Positions 48,145-58,582 of a DNA stretch of 64,000 nt are shown here, one piece after another. The stretch's first letter is position 1. Every line of letters starts with the position of its first letter. The stretch comes from Chrysemys picta bellii (Eukaryota; Chordata; Testudines; Emydidae). Made by a program: the position numbers and the translations under genes. The stretch lies in assembly GCF_011386835.1 (NCBI RefSeq), contig NC_088797.1:98032264-98096263 (forward strand), read 5' to 3'. The notes under the pieces were generated by a model, which ran no database searches, was not told the origin of the DNA, and was given only the letters and a program-made list of their open reading frames with translations.

Positions 48145-48862
48145 CAGGGGTGGGCAAACTTTTTGGCTCAAGGGCCACATCTGGGTATGGAAATTGTATG
48201 GTGGGCCATGAATGCTCATGAATTTGGGGGTTGGGGTATGGGAGGGGTGAGGGCTCCGGCTGGGTGTGCGGGCTCTGGGGTGGGACCAGAAACGGGGAGT
48301 TCAGGGTACGGGAGGGAGCTCCAGGCTGGGGGGGCAAACTCTGGGGTGGGGCTCGGGATGACAGATTGGGGGAGCAGGAGGGTGCTCTGGGCTGCGACGG
48401 AGGGGTTTGGAGATTGGACGGGGGTCAAGGGTGCAGGCTCCGAGTGGCGCTTACTTCAAGCAGCTACTGGAAGCAGCGACATGGCCCCCTCCAGCTCCTA
48501 TGTGGCAGAACGACCAGGCACTTCTGCGCGCTGCCCATTCTGCAAGCACCGCCCCTGCAGCTCCCATTGGCCAGGTTCCTGGCCACTGGGAGCTGTGGGG
48601 GCGGTGCTTGGGGCGGGGGCAGCATGTGGAACCCCCTGGCTGCTCCTACGTGTAGGAACTGGAGGGGGGACATGCCTCTGCTTCTGGGAGCCATGCAGAG
48701 GCACGGCACGTGTGGAGTGGGGCAAGCCCCCGACCCCACTCCCCGGCAGAAGTGCCAGAGGGGGGCAAGCCCCGGATCCCGCTCTCCAGCAAGAGCTCAA
48801 GGCTGGATTAAAACGTCTGAAGGGCCGGATGCGGCCCCCAGGCTGTAGTTTGCCCACCCCTG
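48145..48862. mobile_element. hAT-like MITE (718 bp)
   Basis: The perfect 16-bp terminal inverted repeats are CAGGGGTGGGCAAACT and AGTTTGCCCACCCCTG. A perfect 8-bp target duplication CTTTAGAA lies at 48137-48144 and 48863-48870. Near-terminal phrases GGGCCACATCTGG and GGGCCGGATGCGGCCC are typical of this family. The interior is GC-rich and generates large overlapping shadow frames on both strands (48163-48888 and 48857-48498), none resembling transposase. Confidence 0.95.
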
Positions 48863-48870
48863 CTTTAGAA

Positions 48871-49660
48871 TCTTTGTTACATGATTAACTCAAATACTCC
48901 ATTCCCTCAGATTGAGTGGAGGTATTTCTATGATGATATGTATGTATATCTATATCCCTAAAGAAAATATTTTCCCGTCTTCTGTTTAAGAGGTTTTAAT
49001 TCATGCACTAGTACAGTAAACAGTCTCTTCAGCATGGATTTTAGAATTCTAAACAGTGCAAAATCTACTTCTGGAAAAGTTCTATTTGTATATTTGTTCT
49101 TTTAGTTACAAAAAATATATAGGATTGAAACCTATTGAATACATAGGTCTCTGACTGGGGCTATATTCTAGCCTGATAGATAAATTAAAAAAGCACACCC
49201 TCTTAATGGGATGCATAGATGGCCTTAAACAGACCATTTACCTGTATTTAGTATAACACATTAGATTAAAAAGTTGAAATCAACTGCTCTCAAAGTGATG
49301 TCAAAAGATTGAAGAGCATTATATATTTATATTCAATATACAGAGGTGGGCACACATAAACCTAGTTCCATTTAGTTTCCCAACACTCTTTCTAGCTTCT
49401 AGGGTTTGCCATTGGTGATGTACAGCTTGAAATCATCTGAATGAAAGATCATTATAACTTGTTAAGTTGAAAAAAAAATCTTACTTTTTAATAAATCATA
49501 AAAGCAAGTTATGTTTAAAATAAAAAAAAAATGTACAAACAAACAAACAACCTGAAGTACTCACTGAAACAGATCTGTACAAAACTATAGATACAGCAAG
49601 GAACAATCGTGGACTTATTTCAAAAGGAAGTAACACTTGTTAGCATATGTAAAACTCGCT
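48871..49660. other. Downstream region of BTAF1, nothing assigned
   Basis: No repeat was recognised. Part of this may be BTAF1 3' UTR if a distal polyadenylation site is used. Confidence 0.4.
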
Positions 49661-49664
49661 GTGT

Positions 49665-49670
49665 TTTATT
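49665..49670 (-). promoter_or_regulatory. Candidate BTAF1 polyadenylation signal
   Basis: TTTATT on the plus strand is AATAAA on the minus strand, about 280 bp after the BTAF1 stop codon. It is the first canonical signal I see downstream of the stop. A TG-containing stretch follows. Whether it is used cannot be told from sequence. Confidence 0.4.
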
Positions 49671-49951
49671 CCCTCTACCAAATAAGAATTTGCATCTGTT
49701 TAGCAAGTAAAATTCAAACCACCTCACGATATGTTTACATTTACATTTTTATACAGTGCAAATACTTAAGACAGAATAACTCCCCCAGTGAAACATATGA
49801 CACTATTTAGTGTCAGTCTTTTGCTGATTCTTCTTTCAAGAAGTCTATTTACATATTGAGCTATCGGTTCACTATATAGGCTTTGAAATTTGCTGAATAT
49901 CAGCAGAAAAATACGTGAACTAGCAGCAATTGAATCAAGAATATAAGATGG

Positions 49952-50092
49952 TTACTTGAGTGAATGCATAAAGCTTTCTAGACTGTATTCAGAATCATAC
50001 TGTTCTGGATCCCAAAGTTCTCCCAGATTTTCAAGAACTGATTTCATAGAGGCTTTCCCAGAAGAAGTATCTGCTTTTTCACTTTTCCCATC
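49952..50092 (-). CDS. BTAF1: BTAF1 last coding exon
   Basis: The exon reads DGKSEKADTSSGKASMKS, then ENLGELWDPEQYDSEYS, then SFMHSLK and TAA at 49952-49954: 46 codons. This is the acidic C-terminus of BTAF1 (also TAF172, Mot1 in yeast), the Snf2-family ATPase that strips TBP from DNA in the nucleus and so redistributes it among promoters. The acceptor is a pyrimidine-rich TTTTTTTTCTTTTAAG, and the exon starts in phase 0 after the preceding exon. The tail ends like the human protein as I know it. The coding sequence has no lesion. Confidence 0.96.
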   Translation of the reverse strand, partial: DGKSEKADTSSGKASMKSVLENLGELWDPEQYDSEYSLESFMHSLK

Positions 50093-50434
50093 CTTAAAAG
50101 AAAAAAAATGGACACATTTAAACTAAGTTAAAAAAAACAAAAAAGTGTTCTATAATATTTATTAATCACAAGCATCTTATTTATTCCTAGTTTCCCTTTA
50201 CACATATCAACACAGGAACATCTCTGAAGGATTGATATTGGTGCTTTTGGGAGCATTGTGGAGTCCATTCCAAGAGGATGAGGGTAACAGCTACTTGGGG
50301 AACATCTTGGTGTTCATTATTCTATTTCAAATGCTTGTCTGACCAGTAATCATAGGATTCACATCACAGCATTTTTTATGTTCACAGCTCTAAATGCTTA
50401 TTTTTAGTAGATAATTTTGCAAATGATTCTTTAC

Positions 50435-50605
50435 CTTGTCAAGAGTGAATAGGTCAAGAAGTTGATCTGTTCCCATGCTTTGTAGGCTAGCATTCTCTTG
50501 GCTAATCACTGTATTTGCAATATTCATTTTGAACTTCTGCAGACCCATAATTTTCTCTTCCAAAGTTCCTCTCGTTATCAAGCGATACACATTGACAACA
50601 CGTTT
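50435..50605 (-). CDS. BTAF1: BTAF1 penultimate coding exon
   Basis: These 57 codons in phase 0 start KRVVNVYRLITRGTLEEKI and end QLLDLFTLDK. The first residues complete helicase motif VI of the Snf2 C-terminal lobe (the preceding exon ends in ...DRAHRIGQ). VYRLITRGTLEEKI is the conserved segment that follows motif VI in Snf2 ATPases. NTVISQEN and LLDLF are specific to the BTAF1/Mot1 branch. The acceptor is TTTTCCTTTCAG and the donor is AAG/GTAAAG. The intron toward exon 49952-50092 is only about 340 bp. Confidence 0.97.
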
Positions 50606-51199
50606 CTGAAAGGAAAAATTCTCATTATACAAATATTAAAACATGTCTAGACATGGTTTTAAAATGTTAATTACAAACCAGGGCATGGGATAGAGAGGAT
50701 TTGGGAAGGAGGCAGCCTTCAGTGAGTGGAGCCATACAGGTAAAGGGAAAAAACCAGTCCCAAAAACGAAGTGCCAACCTGCTCACATAGTGCTCTCTAC
50801 TGCCTTATAGTGACTGGAGTTAGATTTCCTAGTCTCTTGTTCTCCCCAGCTCACAAGACATGGGCCAGGCACATGTCCTTGAGGGGAAAGGGAGAGTCTT
50901 GTTTTCAGCAGCAATATTTCTACTCATTCAGGGCATGATCCTGAACACACAACTCCCACTGAAGTCAATAGGTATTGTGGATGCTTGATATCTCTCAGAA
51001 TAAGGCCTTTACACCCCACTTCAGCAAAACACTTAAGGACATGCTTAAATGCTTTTCTGAATTAGTGTCTTTACAAGCAGTACTTCTAGAGATAGTCAAT
51101 TTCAGGCGTTTGTTGATAGTGGATGCACCAAGGATATGTTAAGTCAAGATGAGAACAGTACATCCCAACAAGAATGCAGACCAGGGGAAAAATAATTTC

Positions 51200-51390
51200 A
51201 CCTGAGGCTCTCAAAAGTGCTTTACAAGCACGAATTAAACCTCAAACTCTGTGAGATACTTTACAAATGGAGACCTAAAGCACAGGACGTTTAAGTAACT
51301 TGACTAAGATCACAGTTAGTCACTGGCAGAGCCGAAAGGAAAATCTAGAGCTATCTCCTGATCCTACACGCTAGCCAATGTAAAATGTTC
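51200..51390 (+). repeat. MIR/CORE-SINE-like remnant
   Basis: CAAAAGTGCTTTACAAGCAC, then TTAAGTAACTTGACTAAGAT, then AGTCACTGGCAGAGCCG follow the order of an old MIR-type SINE. It is decayed and lies antisense in the BTAF1 intron. Confidence 0.55.
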
Positions 51391-51528
51391 CTTTCCTCAT
51401 TCAGGTGTTTGATCAAGCCTAATTGTACTTGAAAAAATAATATGAAAAGCATGTATTAAAAAGAGCAAGCTCCGGTGTTTTCTGTTATGCAGACTTATAC
51501 CAATTCATCAAGTGACAGAATGGAAAAT

Positions 51529-53405
51529 TTCTTACTGATAATTTTCTTTTCTGCTAGCAGCATCTCCCACAATTCTTGACTTTTGGGCTGCTCTCCTCTC
51601 TCTGCAGTTAACAGAGGCAGAGCAGAGTTTTGAAACCACGTGGTCTGGCCATGCCCCCCCCCCCAGTTCCTGCCTCCTTTCAGAGCAGTTATTCCAAAGC
51701 TGTAAAACTTGCATATCACCATGAATAAATATTACAGAGGTAAATAAATAACTATATACATTAGACCAAGGAAGACAGTCATATGGTAACGATTCCACTG
51801 ATCTGTGACTTATGAGCCATCTCGGGTGAATAGAACTGTGGGAGATGCTGCTAGCAGAAAGGAAATTATCAGTAAGAATTTTTTCATTCTACAGCCCAGC
51901 ATCTTCCACAATTCTTGATGTCTGGGAAGCAGCAAGCAGTAAATAGATGTAGGGAGGGTTATAGAAAAGGTCAGAAATGGTCTCCCAATCTAGAATATTT
52001 TTTAAAAAGGCAAAATCATTTTCAGGCCACCACCTGCAGAACCTCCCTGCCAAAGGATGCCTTTGCAGAGGACAAGAAGTCTCTTTGTACTTGATAAAAA
52101 AGTGGTAGCATTTGACTAGGTGGCAGTCAAATTCTGGATTAGATCGTGTTTCACAGGATCATTTGAGATGGAGGACTAGATGAAAAACAGATGGGATGGA
52201 GCTCATAACTCAAGGGAGTATCCCTGACTCACTAGTCTGTGGTTAAAGCAACTTGTTCATCCAGGAAATGGGACAACCTGCCCCTAAGCTTCAGTTCCTG
52301 GCAAAGACCTATGCGGTCTTTGTCATAAAGAGGTTTCGGGAACGGCAGGGTTCCCTCGAGGCTTTCCTCCTGTATCATAGTTCTACGGCTTTTCTCAGAA
52401 GAACATGCTCTCTCTTTGCTGGTGTTCTGTGAGGACAAAGGCCAAAAGGAACACCTCTGTCTGAAGGTCGGTCTATATTCTTTTAAAGGCACCATGTGGC
52501 ATTGGGACTGTTAAGATTTTACTGTATCTGCTTTGAGTGGCTATGCACCTTCAAGGGATGGAGCCATAGGTGGTGGGTGCTTGGTCACTGGTGTCATGGC
52601 TTTGGCTGAGAATCTTATTGCATCCACTGAGGTGTCAGCAACAATTTACACAGTCTCCAGGGAAACTTTCTTTAAAATACACAAAGTCAGGGTGGCTCTG
52701 TATCCTTGAGAGCTCTGAGATCTTCCAGCCAGGACACAGATGCCCTCACAAAGGAAGCAGCTGCTGGGAACAGGAAGGCTGAAGAGGCCTCTATGTTTTT
52801 TTGTTTGTTTGTTTTGGAGAGTGGTCTCCATTTTTCTATCCATGGAGTTCTTAGGGTAGAACTCACCTTCTGAGAGGGTAATAAAATATCTTTAGTCGGG
52901 AACACTACAGCATCAACCTTAGGTTCAGTACGATCCAGAGATCAAAAATCCCAATTACTGAGATACCAAAGAATTTCTGTTAATGTGGTTCTCCTTGTCT
53001 GGCTTATCCCATTCATCCCTGATTACTTCCTTGACGGAAGAATGTAGAGTAACTGTGGTCACAGAGAACGATTTTGAGAGGAGAAACTTGCTCAGAGGCT
53101 TACTCTTAGGGTTTTGTTCAGGCTGAATCTAAATAATCCATTTCTTGGGGGAGAGGGGACCTTTGCTGAAGTCTTTCCCCAGATCTGATCTGAGTCAGAG
53201 CCCAACAATTTATCAATCTCTATGGAGGAGGAAGAGGAATCAGAAGATTCACACCACCTAGTTCTTTTATGCTTTTTCTTCCCAGTTTTTGCTTTCGGTT
53301 TTTTTAAAAGCTTTTTTAGCTTGCTTAGAATGTGTACAAGCTCTGTTGCTGCTTTGGTGAAGCTTTTTGTGGCTAAGTCTTGCTGAGAGCCTGAAGTCCT
53401 CTCTT
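51529..53405 (-). mobile_element. DIRS-type element (-): gag, pol start and terminal palindrome
   Basis: Reading down the minus strand, 53400-53130 encodes a basic, then Ser-rich gag linker (KAKTGKKKHKRTRWC, SSDSSSSSIEID). 52905-52687 has PAAASFVRASVSWLEDLRAL. 52495-52232 reads LKEYRPTFRQRCSFWPLSS and ends KLRGRLSHFLDEQVALTTD, the typical join of gag and the start of DIRS RT. After about 52.0 kb the RT does not continue. Instead 51890-51529 is a terminal palindrome: TACTGATAATTTTC at 51534 is answered by AAATTATCAGTA at about 51863, and CATCTCCCACAATTCTTGA recurs near 51901. RT, RNase H and recombinase are missing from this segment. Frames are interrupted by stops. Confidence 0.65.
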
Positions 53406-53409
53406 GATT

Positions 53410-53551
53410 TGAGTTCAGTAACTCAGCCAGAGATTATGGGTCTGCCAGAGATTACAGGAGTGGGTGAGCAAGGGGCTGCACTGTGGCTTGCACTGTGCAG
53501 GAGGTCAGACTAGATGGTTATGATGGTCCCTTCTGGCCTTGAAGTCTGCAG
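53410..53551 (+). mobile_element. CR1 3' fragment (+)
   Basis: TGTGCAGGAGGTCAGACTAG, then ATGGTTATGATGGTCCCTTC and TGGCCTTGAAGTCTGC match the CR1 3' terminus type seen at 19150-19205. It sits precisely between the recombinase fragment on its right and the gag fragment on its left. Confidence 0.65.
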
Positions 53552-53832
53552 AGGACAGCAGACTTGACCAGCTGACTGCATTACACACTTCTGCTGTGGG
53601 TTCATTAGCTTTTTCAGCCCATGAGGTCACCAGGGATCATGTAGTGTGCGCTCTGATCCCTTCTGGAACCAGAATCTCCAATGCCTTGTACGCTGCCACA
53701 ATGCATCATCTAATCCACTGAGCAATAGAGGACATGGAAGCTCTGAGTCCTTGGCTGGAAGGCTACAAATATGGCACCTGCTCTCCTTGGGGGACTCTGT
53801 ACTTGGAGGTAAATTTTCAGAGACATGTAAAG

Positions 53833-54156
53833 CAGGGGTTCCCAAACTTGGTTCACTGCTTGTTCAGGGTAAGCCCCTGGCGGGCCGTAAGACGCTTTGT
53901 TTACCTGAGCGTCTGCATGTATGGCTGCTTGCAGCTTCCAGTGGCTGCGGTTCGCCATTCCCGGCCAATGGAAGCTGCGGGAAGTGGCACAGGCTGGGCT
54001 ACCGCTTCCCACAGCTCCCACTGGCCAGGAACGACAAACCGCAGCCACTGGGAGCTGCGAGTGGCCGTACCTGTGGACACTCAGGTAAACAAAGTGTCTC
54101 GTGGCCCGCCAGGGGCTTACCCTGAACAAGCCGCGAACCAAGTTTAGGAACCCCTG
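53833..54156. mobile_element. hAT-like MITE (324 bp) inside the DIRS recombinase
   Basis: The terminal inverted repeats CAGGGGTTCCCAAACTTGG and CCAAGTTTAGGAACCCCTG differ at one position. The flanking 8-mers ATGTAAAG (53825-53832) and ATCTAAAG (54157-54164) match at 7 of 8. The whole element is nearly palindromic: GGTAAGCCCCTGGCGGGCC is answered by GGCCCGCCAGGGGCTTACC. Open frames on both strands over it are folding artefacts. Confidence 0.93.
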
Positions 54157-55604
54157 ATCTAAAGTGTGCCCTCTCTCCTCAGGAGGCTATGGCCTTGGAC
54201 AGAATGAATGTAGAACCACCTCTTGGGAATCATGGAAAGAGTTCACCTTTGGGATAAATGATTCTGGAGTTCTGAGCACTATCCTGTCCTGATGAAATAT
54301 GCAGTAAAGTTCCTGCATTGAGAGCACCACCAACTCAGCCATCACGTCCACCAGGCAAGTGTCAATCAGAAACCAAGTTTTGATGGACAAATAAAAACAG
54401 ACATCAATGCTTTGAAAGGATGTTTGTCAGGGCTCTCAGTACAAGTAGTGGGAAAAAGAGGTCTACTATCTGGCTTGACTAACTGCACTGCCATAAGGAA
54501 TCTGGCTACCCGGAGGTTCTTTGTCAGAGAACCCACGGATCCTGCGAATATCATGCTACTAAAAGGCAGACACCTGATGTGTAATGGTGCTGAGTTAGAG
54601 ACCTTTGTTGAAGCCTTCTTGAGGAAAATCCAAGATAGCTGGAATTCCTGGATTTCTAGGATTGGCTTCATGTTCCCGGCACCAGCCACAAAACGTAGTC
54701 CAAATACAAGAGTATGCTTTCAAGGACGATCTTCTTCCAAAAGAAAAGTGTTCTGATGACTTTGGAGGGCAGACTCAATAATAACAGTGCTTCCCTTTCA
54801 ATAGTCAGGCTGTTTGTTAGAGCCATTTCAGGTCTCGATAAAGCAGAGGACCTTGTGAGAAGAATTGATGTCCTGTCTCTTTGGGAGCTGTACCGGTGGT
54901 CTCCATTTCCATTATCAGGTGGCTCAGCATTCACATCATGCTCCTTGTCAGTACCCAGCCCAAGCTGGGAAATTAATGATCCAACCAGCAGACCAAATTT
55001 GGTGTTGAATCCTGGAAGTGTGCCACCTGAGGCACATTGCACATACATGAAGAATGGCAGGCTGAATAATTGGATGATTAACTTGAAGACTTCTGGATAC
55101 ATACACCACCAGGAGTTATTCACTTTGTGCTTGCTGAGCCAGTCTGCCTTCTGGTTCAAGTCTCCCTTTATGTGAGCTGTCTTAAGAGAGAAGAGAATGC
55201 TCCACTCACTGTACAATTTCTGTTGCTTTGACATGTAGTGCTGGGCTTGGTTCCCCCTTGGTTGTTCACATATACAACCATGGTCATGTTGTTTGACTGA
55301 GCAGGATGTGGTTCCTTTCTAGGCTGGACTGGAACCTTCATAGCACCAGCTTGACCATCCTTAGTTCTAGGAGGTTTCTGCTTTGGGTCCTTTCCTTCAG
55401 GTTCCATATGCCTTGAGCTATTTGGAACCCAGGTGTGGTCCCCAGCCCTTCAGGTTGGTGGAAGCTGTGAGGATCAAGACAGCTGGAAGTGCATGGGCAT
55501 GCCCTTGCAAACATTTAAGGACTTAATTACCTGTTCCAAAACCCTCACTTGATCTTCCATGCATTCTGGGGAGTAGTCCCATACACACAGAGAGAGAGAG
55601 AGAG

Positions 55605-55782
55605 AGATACACCTATCTCATAGAACTGGAAAGGACCCTAAAAGGTCATCGAGTCCAGCCCCCTGCCTTCACTAGCAGGACCAAGTACTGATTTTTGCCC
55701 CAGATCCCTAAGTGGCCCCCTCAAGGATTGAACGTGAGGTTTAGCAGGCCAATGCTTAAACCACTGAGCTATCCCTCTCCCC
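55605..55782 (-). mobile_element. tRNA-derived SINE (turtle Pol III type)
   Basis: On the minus strand it starts GGGGAGAGGGATAGCTCAGT. It carries an A box TAGCTCAGTGG (55771-55761) and a B box GTTCAATCC (55733-55725), with the spacing shortened by an apparent small deletion. The body is CTTGAGGGGGCCACTTAGGG, and the 3' part is GGGGGCTGGACTCGATGACC ending TTCCAGTTCTATGAG. The tail is followed by a (GA)n run (55582-55607). The 3' part matches the CR1 end at 37700-37750, consistent with the known turtle SINE/CR1 pair that shares a tail for retroposition. Confidence 0.85.
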
Positions 55783-56532
55783 TTTTAAGATGAAGCCTTA
55801 AAAGGGGTCTGATGTATGATGGAGTAATCTCTATGCATGATACTAGGCCACCTAGCAGTTGAAGGCTCAATGCAAAAGTGAGCCTCTTGCAGTTCCAAAA
55901 CAATGGGAGGATGTCTTGAATCTTCTGGAACATCTCTATAGATGGATATTACCCTTGCTATTGAGGTGTCTATGTCTGCTCCCAAGTGAGTTATTTGGGT
56001 GAACAGAATGAAGGAGTTTTTCTTGATGATAATAAACCAATGTGCCTATAGGAAATTCAAGGCCAGGGACATAGCTCCATCCCCACCAACAACATGCAGA
56101 ACTATGATTAAAATGTCATCTCTAGGAAGGGGTACAGGTGGATCCCTTGTGACCTGAGTCTGGCTATGATTACCACCATCATCTTTGTAAAGACTCAGGT
56201 GGGCTGAGGACAAGCCGAATGGAGCGTCATATTGAGCATGCCTTCTATCATAAGTAAACCTTAGGAACCTGTGATGGCACAGTCTGATTGGGTTGTCAAG
56301 GTATGCATTTTCCAGATCCACTAAGTCAGAAAGTCTCCCTGGGACAGGGATGACATTGTAGCGGTTAATATCTCCTTCCAGAACTTCATTGTCTTCATCC
56401 ACTTGTTGAGCCTTTTGAAATCTAGAACGGCTTGGTTTCCTCCTGTATGCTTCTCAGTGATAAAGAAGATTGAGTAGAACCCTAAGCATCTTTCTTCTGA
56501 GGGATCACTATTACTCCCATATCCAGGAGGTC

Positions 56533-56830
56533 AGAATCACAGAAGAGTAGGACCAGAAGGGATCTCAATAGGTCATCTAGTCTAGTCTCCTGCACTCAAG
56601 GCAGGATTAGATTAATAACTAGACCATTCGTGACAGATATTTGTCTAACCTGTTCTTAAAAAATCTCTAATATGACTTAGATTTCACAACTTCCCTAAGC
56701 AATTTGTTCCAATCCTTAACTACAGACAGTTAGGAAGTTTTTCCTAATGTCCAACCTAAACCTCCTTTGCTGTAATTTAAGCCCATTGCTTCTTGTACTA
56801 TCCTCGGAGATTAAGGAAAACAATTTTTAA
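56533..56830 (-). mobile_element. CR1 3' end (-)
   Basis: AGAATCACAGAAGAGTAGGA, then AGATTTCACAACTTCCCTAA, then TAGGAAGTTTTTCCTAATGT and CCCATTGCTTCTTGTACTAT are the reverse complement of a CR1 3' terminus. Its tail abuts the DIRS RT. 56831-57030 is unassigned sequence that separates it from the next CR1 block. Confidence 0.85.
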
Positions 56831-57134
56831 AAAGTCTGAGATCTTAAGACTCCTCACCTGTTGGATCCTACTCCGCCACGGAGTGGGAGAAGGGAAACAC
56901 TTCCAGAGCCCTCCTGGCCAAATTGGGAAGGAGGAGGGTGGTTATGAGCCCTGCCTTTATCAGGGTGCTCAGGACCCATTTTAGGACTTTGGGGGAGCAT
57001 TTGTAACCCCACAATTCTGTTCCCTCTATTCTCCAGGGGCCCCTTGAGTCAGCTGATTGCGGTCCTCCTCATCCTTGGAGCTTCTTCCTGCTCTGCCCAT
57101 AGACTCCTAGTCCGTCCCCTCCCCGTCATCTTAG

Positions 57135-58450
57135 CAGCCCTTCTCTTTACCTGTTCCAGTTTGAATTCATCCTTCTTAAACACGGGAGACCCAGAACTGC
57201 ACACAGTATTCCAGATGAGGTCTCACCAGTGCCTTGTATAACAGTACTAACACCTCCTTATCTCTACTGGAAATACCTCGCCAAGACCACATTAGATTTT
57301 TTCACGGCCATATCACATTGGCGGCTCATAGTCATCCTGTGATCAACCAATACTCCAAGGTCCTTCTCCTCCTTTGTTACTTTCAACTGATGCGTCCCCA
57401 ACTTATAACAAAAATTCTTGTTATTAATCCCTAAATGCATGACCTTGCACTTTTCACTATTAAATTTCATCCTATTACTATTACTCTAGTTTACAAGGTC
57501 ATCCAGATCTTCCTGTATGATATCCCGGTCCTTCTCTGTATTGGCAATACCTCCCAACTTTGTGTCATCCGCAAACTTTATTAGCACATTCCCACTGTTT
57601 GTGCCAAGGTCCGTAATAAAAAGATTAAATAAGATTGGTCCCAAAACCGATCCCTGAGGAACTCCACTAGTAACCTCCCTCCAGCCTGACAGGTCACCTT
57701 TCAGTATGATCCGTTCTAGTCTCCCCTTTAACCAGTTCCTTATCCACCTTTCAATTTTCATATTGATCCCCATCTTTTCCAATTTAGCTAATAATTCCCC
57801 ACGTGGAACCGTAACAAATGCCTTATTGAAATTGAGGTAAATTTGATCCACCGCGTTTCCTTTGTCTAAAAAAATCTGTTACCTTCTCAAAGAAGGAAAT
57901 CAGGTTGGTTTGGCACGGCACGATCTATCTTTTGTAAAACCATGTTGTATTTTGTCCCAATTACCATTGACCTCAATGTCCTTAACTACTTTCTCCTTCA
58001 AATTTTTTCCCAAAACCTTGCATACCACAGATGTCAAACCAACAGGCCTGTAGTTACCTGGATCACTTTTTTTCCCTTTCTTAAAAATAGGAACTATATT
58101 AGCAATTCTCCAATCATACGGTACAACCCTCGAGTTTACAGATTCATTAAAAATTCTTGCTAATGGGCTCGCAATTTCATGTGCCAGTTCCTTTAATATT
58201 CTTGGATGAAGATTATCTGGGCTCCCCAATTTAGTCCCATTAAACTGTTCGAGTTTGGCGTCTACCTTGGATGTGGTAATATCTACTTTCATATCCTTAT
58301 TCCCATTTGTCATCTTACCATTATCCCTAAGCTTCTCATTAAAGACTGAGGCAAAGTATTTGTTTAGATATTGGGCCATGCCTAGATTATTCTTAACCTC
58401 CACACCATCCTCAGTGTTTAGCGGTCCCACTTCTTTCTTTGTTTTCTTCT
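57135..58450 (-). mobile_element. CR1 LINE (-), RT region
   Basis: The minus frames 58430-57900, 57851-57486 and 57470-57264 read one CR1 RT: LNKYFASVFNEKLRDNG, PRILKELAHEIASPLARIF, NYRPVGLTSV, then (after a frameshift near 57860-57895) [31 protein letters not shown] and KFADDTKLGG. The catalytic FADD is intact here, unlike the other CR1 copies. An in-frame TAG (about 57484) follows DDLVN, after which SNRMKFNSEKCKVMHLG continues. It is a different subfamily from the 36 kb copy. The 5' side ends at an inverted endonuclease fragment. Confidence 0.9.
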
Positions 58451-58454
58451 TATT

Positions 58455-58582
58455 GTGTGATCATGGGAGACTAACTTCCCAGATATAGACTGGAGGACAA
58501 GTGCTAGTAATAACAATAGGGCTCAGATTTTCCTGGATGCGATAGCTGATGGATTCCTTCACCAAGTAGTTGCTGAACCAAT
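58455..58582 (+). mobile_element. CR1 endonuclease fragment in inverted orientation
   Basis: GATCATGGGAGACTAACTTC and CCAGATATAGACTGGAGG encode, with one base missing, the CR1 endonuclease motif IMGDFNFPDIDW on the plus strand. NNNRAQIF-like and FLDAIADGFLHQVVAEP follow. It lies immediately upstream (in element terms) of the minus-strand RT block but on the opposite strand. Confidence 0.8.

Larger units (their letters stand above)
53552..56532 (-). mobile_element. DIRS-type element (-): RT, RNase H, tyrosine recombinase
   Basis: On the minus strand from the right, 56530-56046 is reverse transcriptase: FFITEKHTGGN, then LVDLENAYLDNPIRLCHHRF and QYDAPFGLSSA, interrupted by frameshifts. 55407-54990 is RNase H, with MTMVVYVNNQGGTKPS and AHIKGDLNQKADWLSKHKV. 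54690-54187 and 53720-53552 are the tyrosine recombinase (FHQDRIVLRTPESFIPKVNS, then VPEGIRAHTT, a stop, SLVTSWAEKA and AEVCNAVSWSS). The first catalytic Arg box is eroded, the second catalytic Arg codon is a TGA stop, and the Tyr is lost at the CR1 junction. A SINE and a hAT MITE are inserted. It is dead. Confidence 0.75.

Noticed and set aside
48163..48888. 241-codon and 205-codon GC-rich frames as a possible gene
   Set aside because: They lie almost wholly inside a hAT MITE with perfect terminal repeats and an 8-bp target duplication, and no domain is present.
1..49900. CPEB3 coding exons or the CPEB3 intronic ribozyme
   Set aside because: Neither was found. The ribozyme lies in an upstream intron of the gene and should be outside this window; the CPEB3 link remains synteny-based inference.
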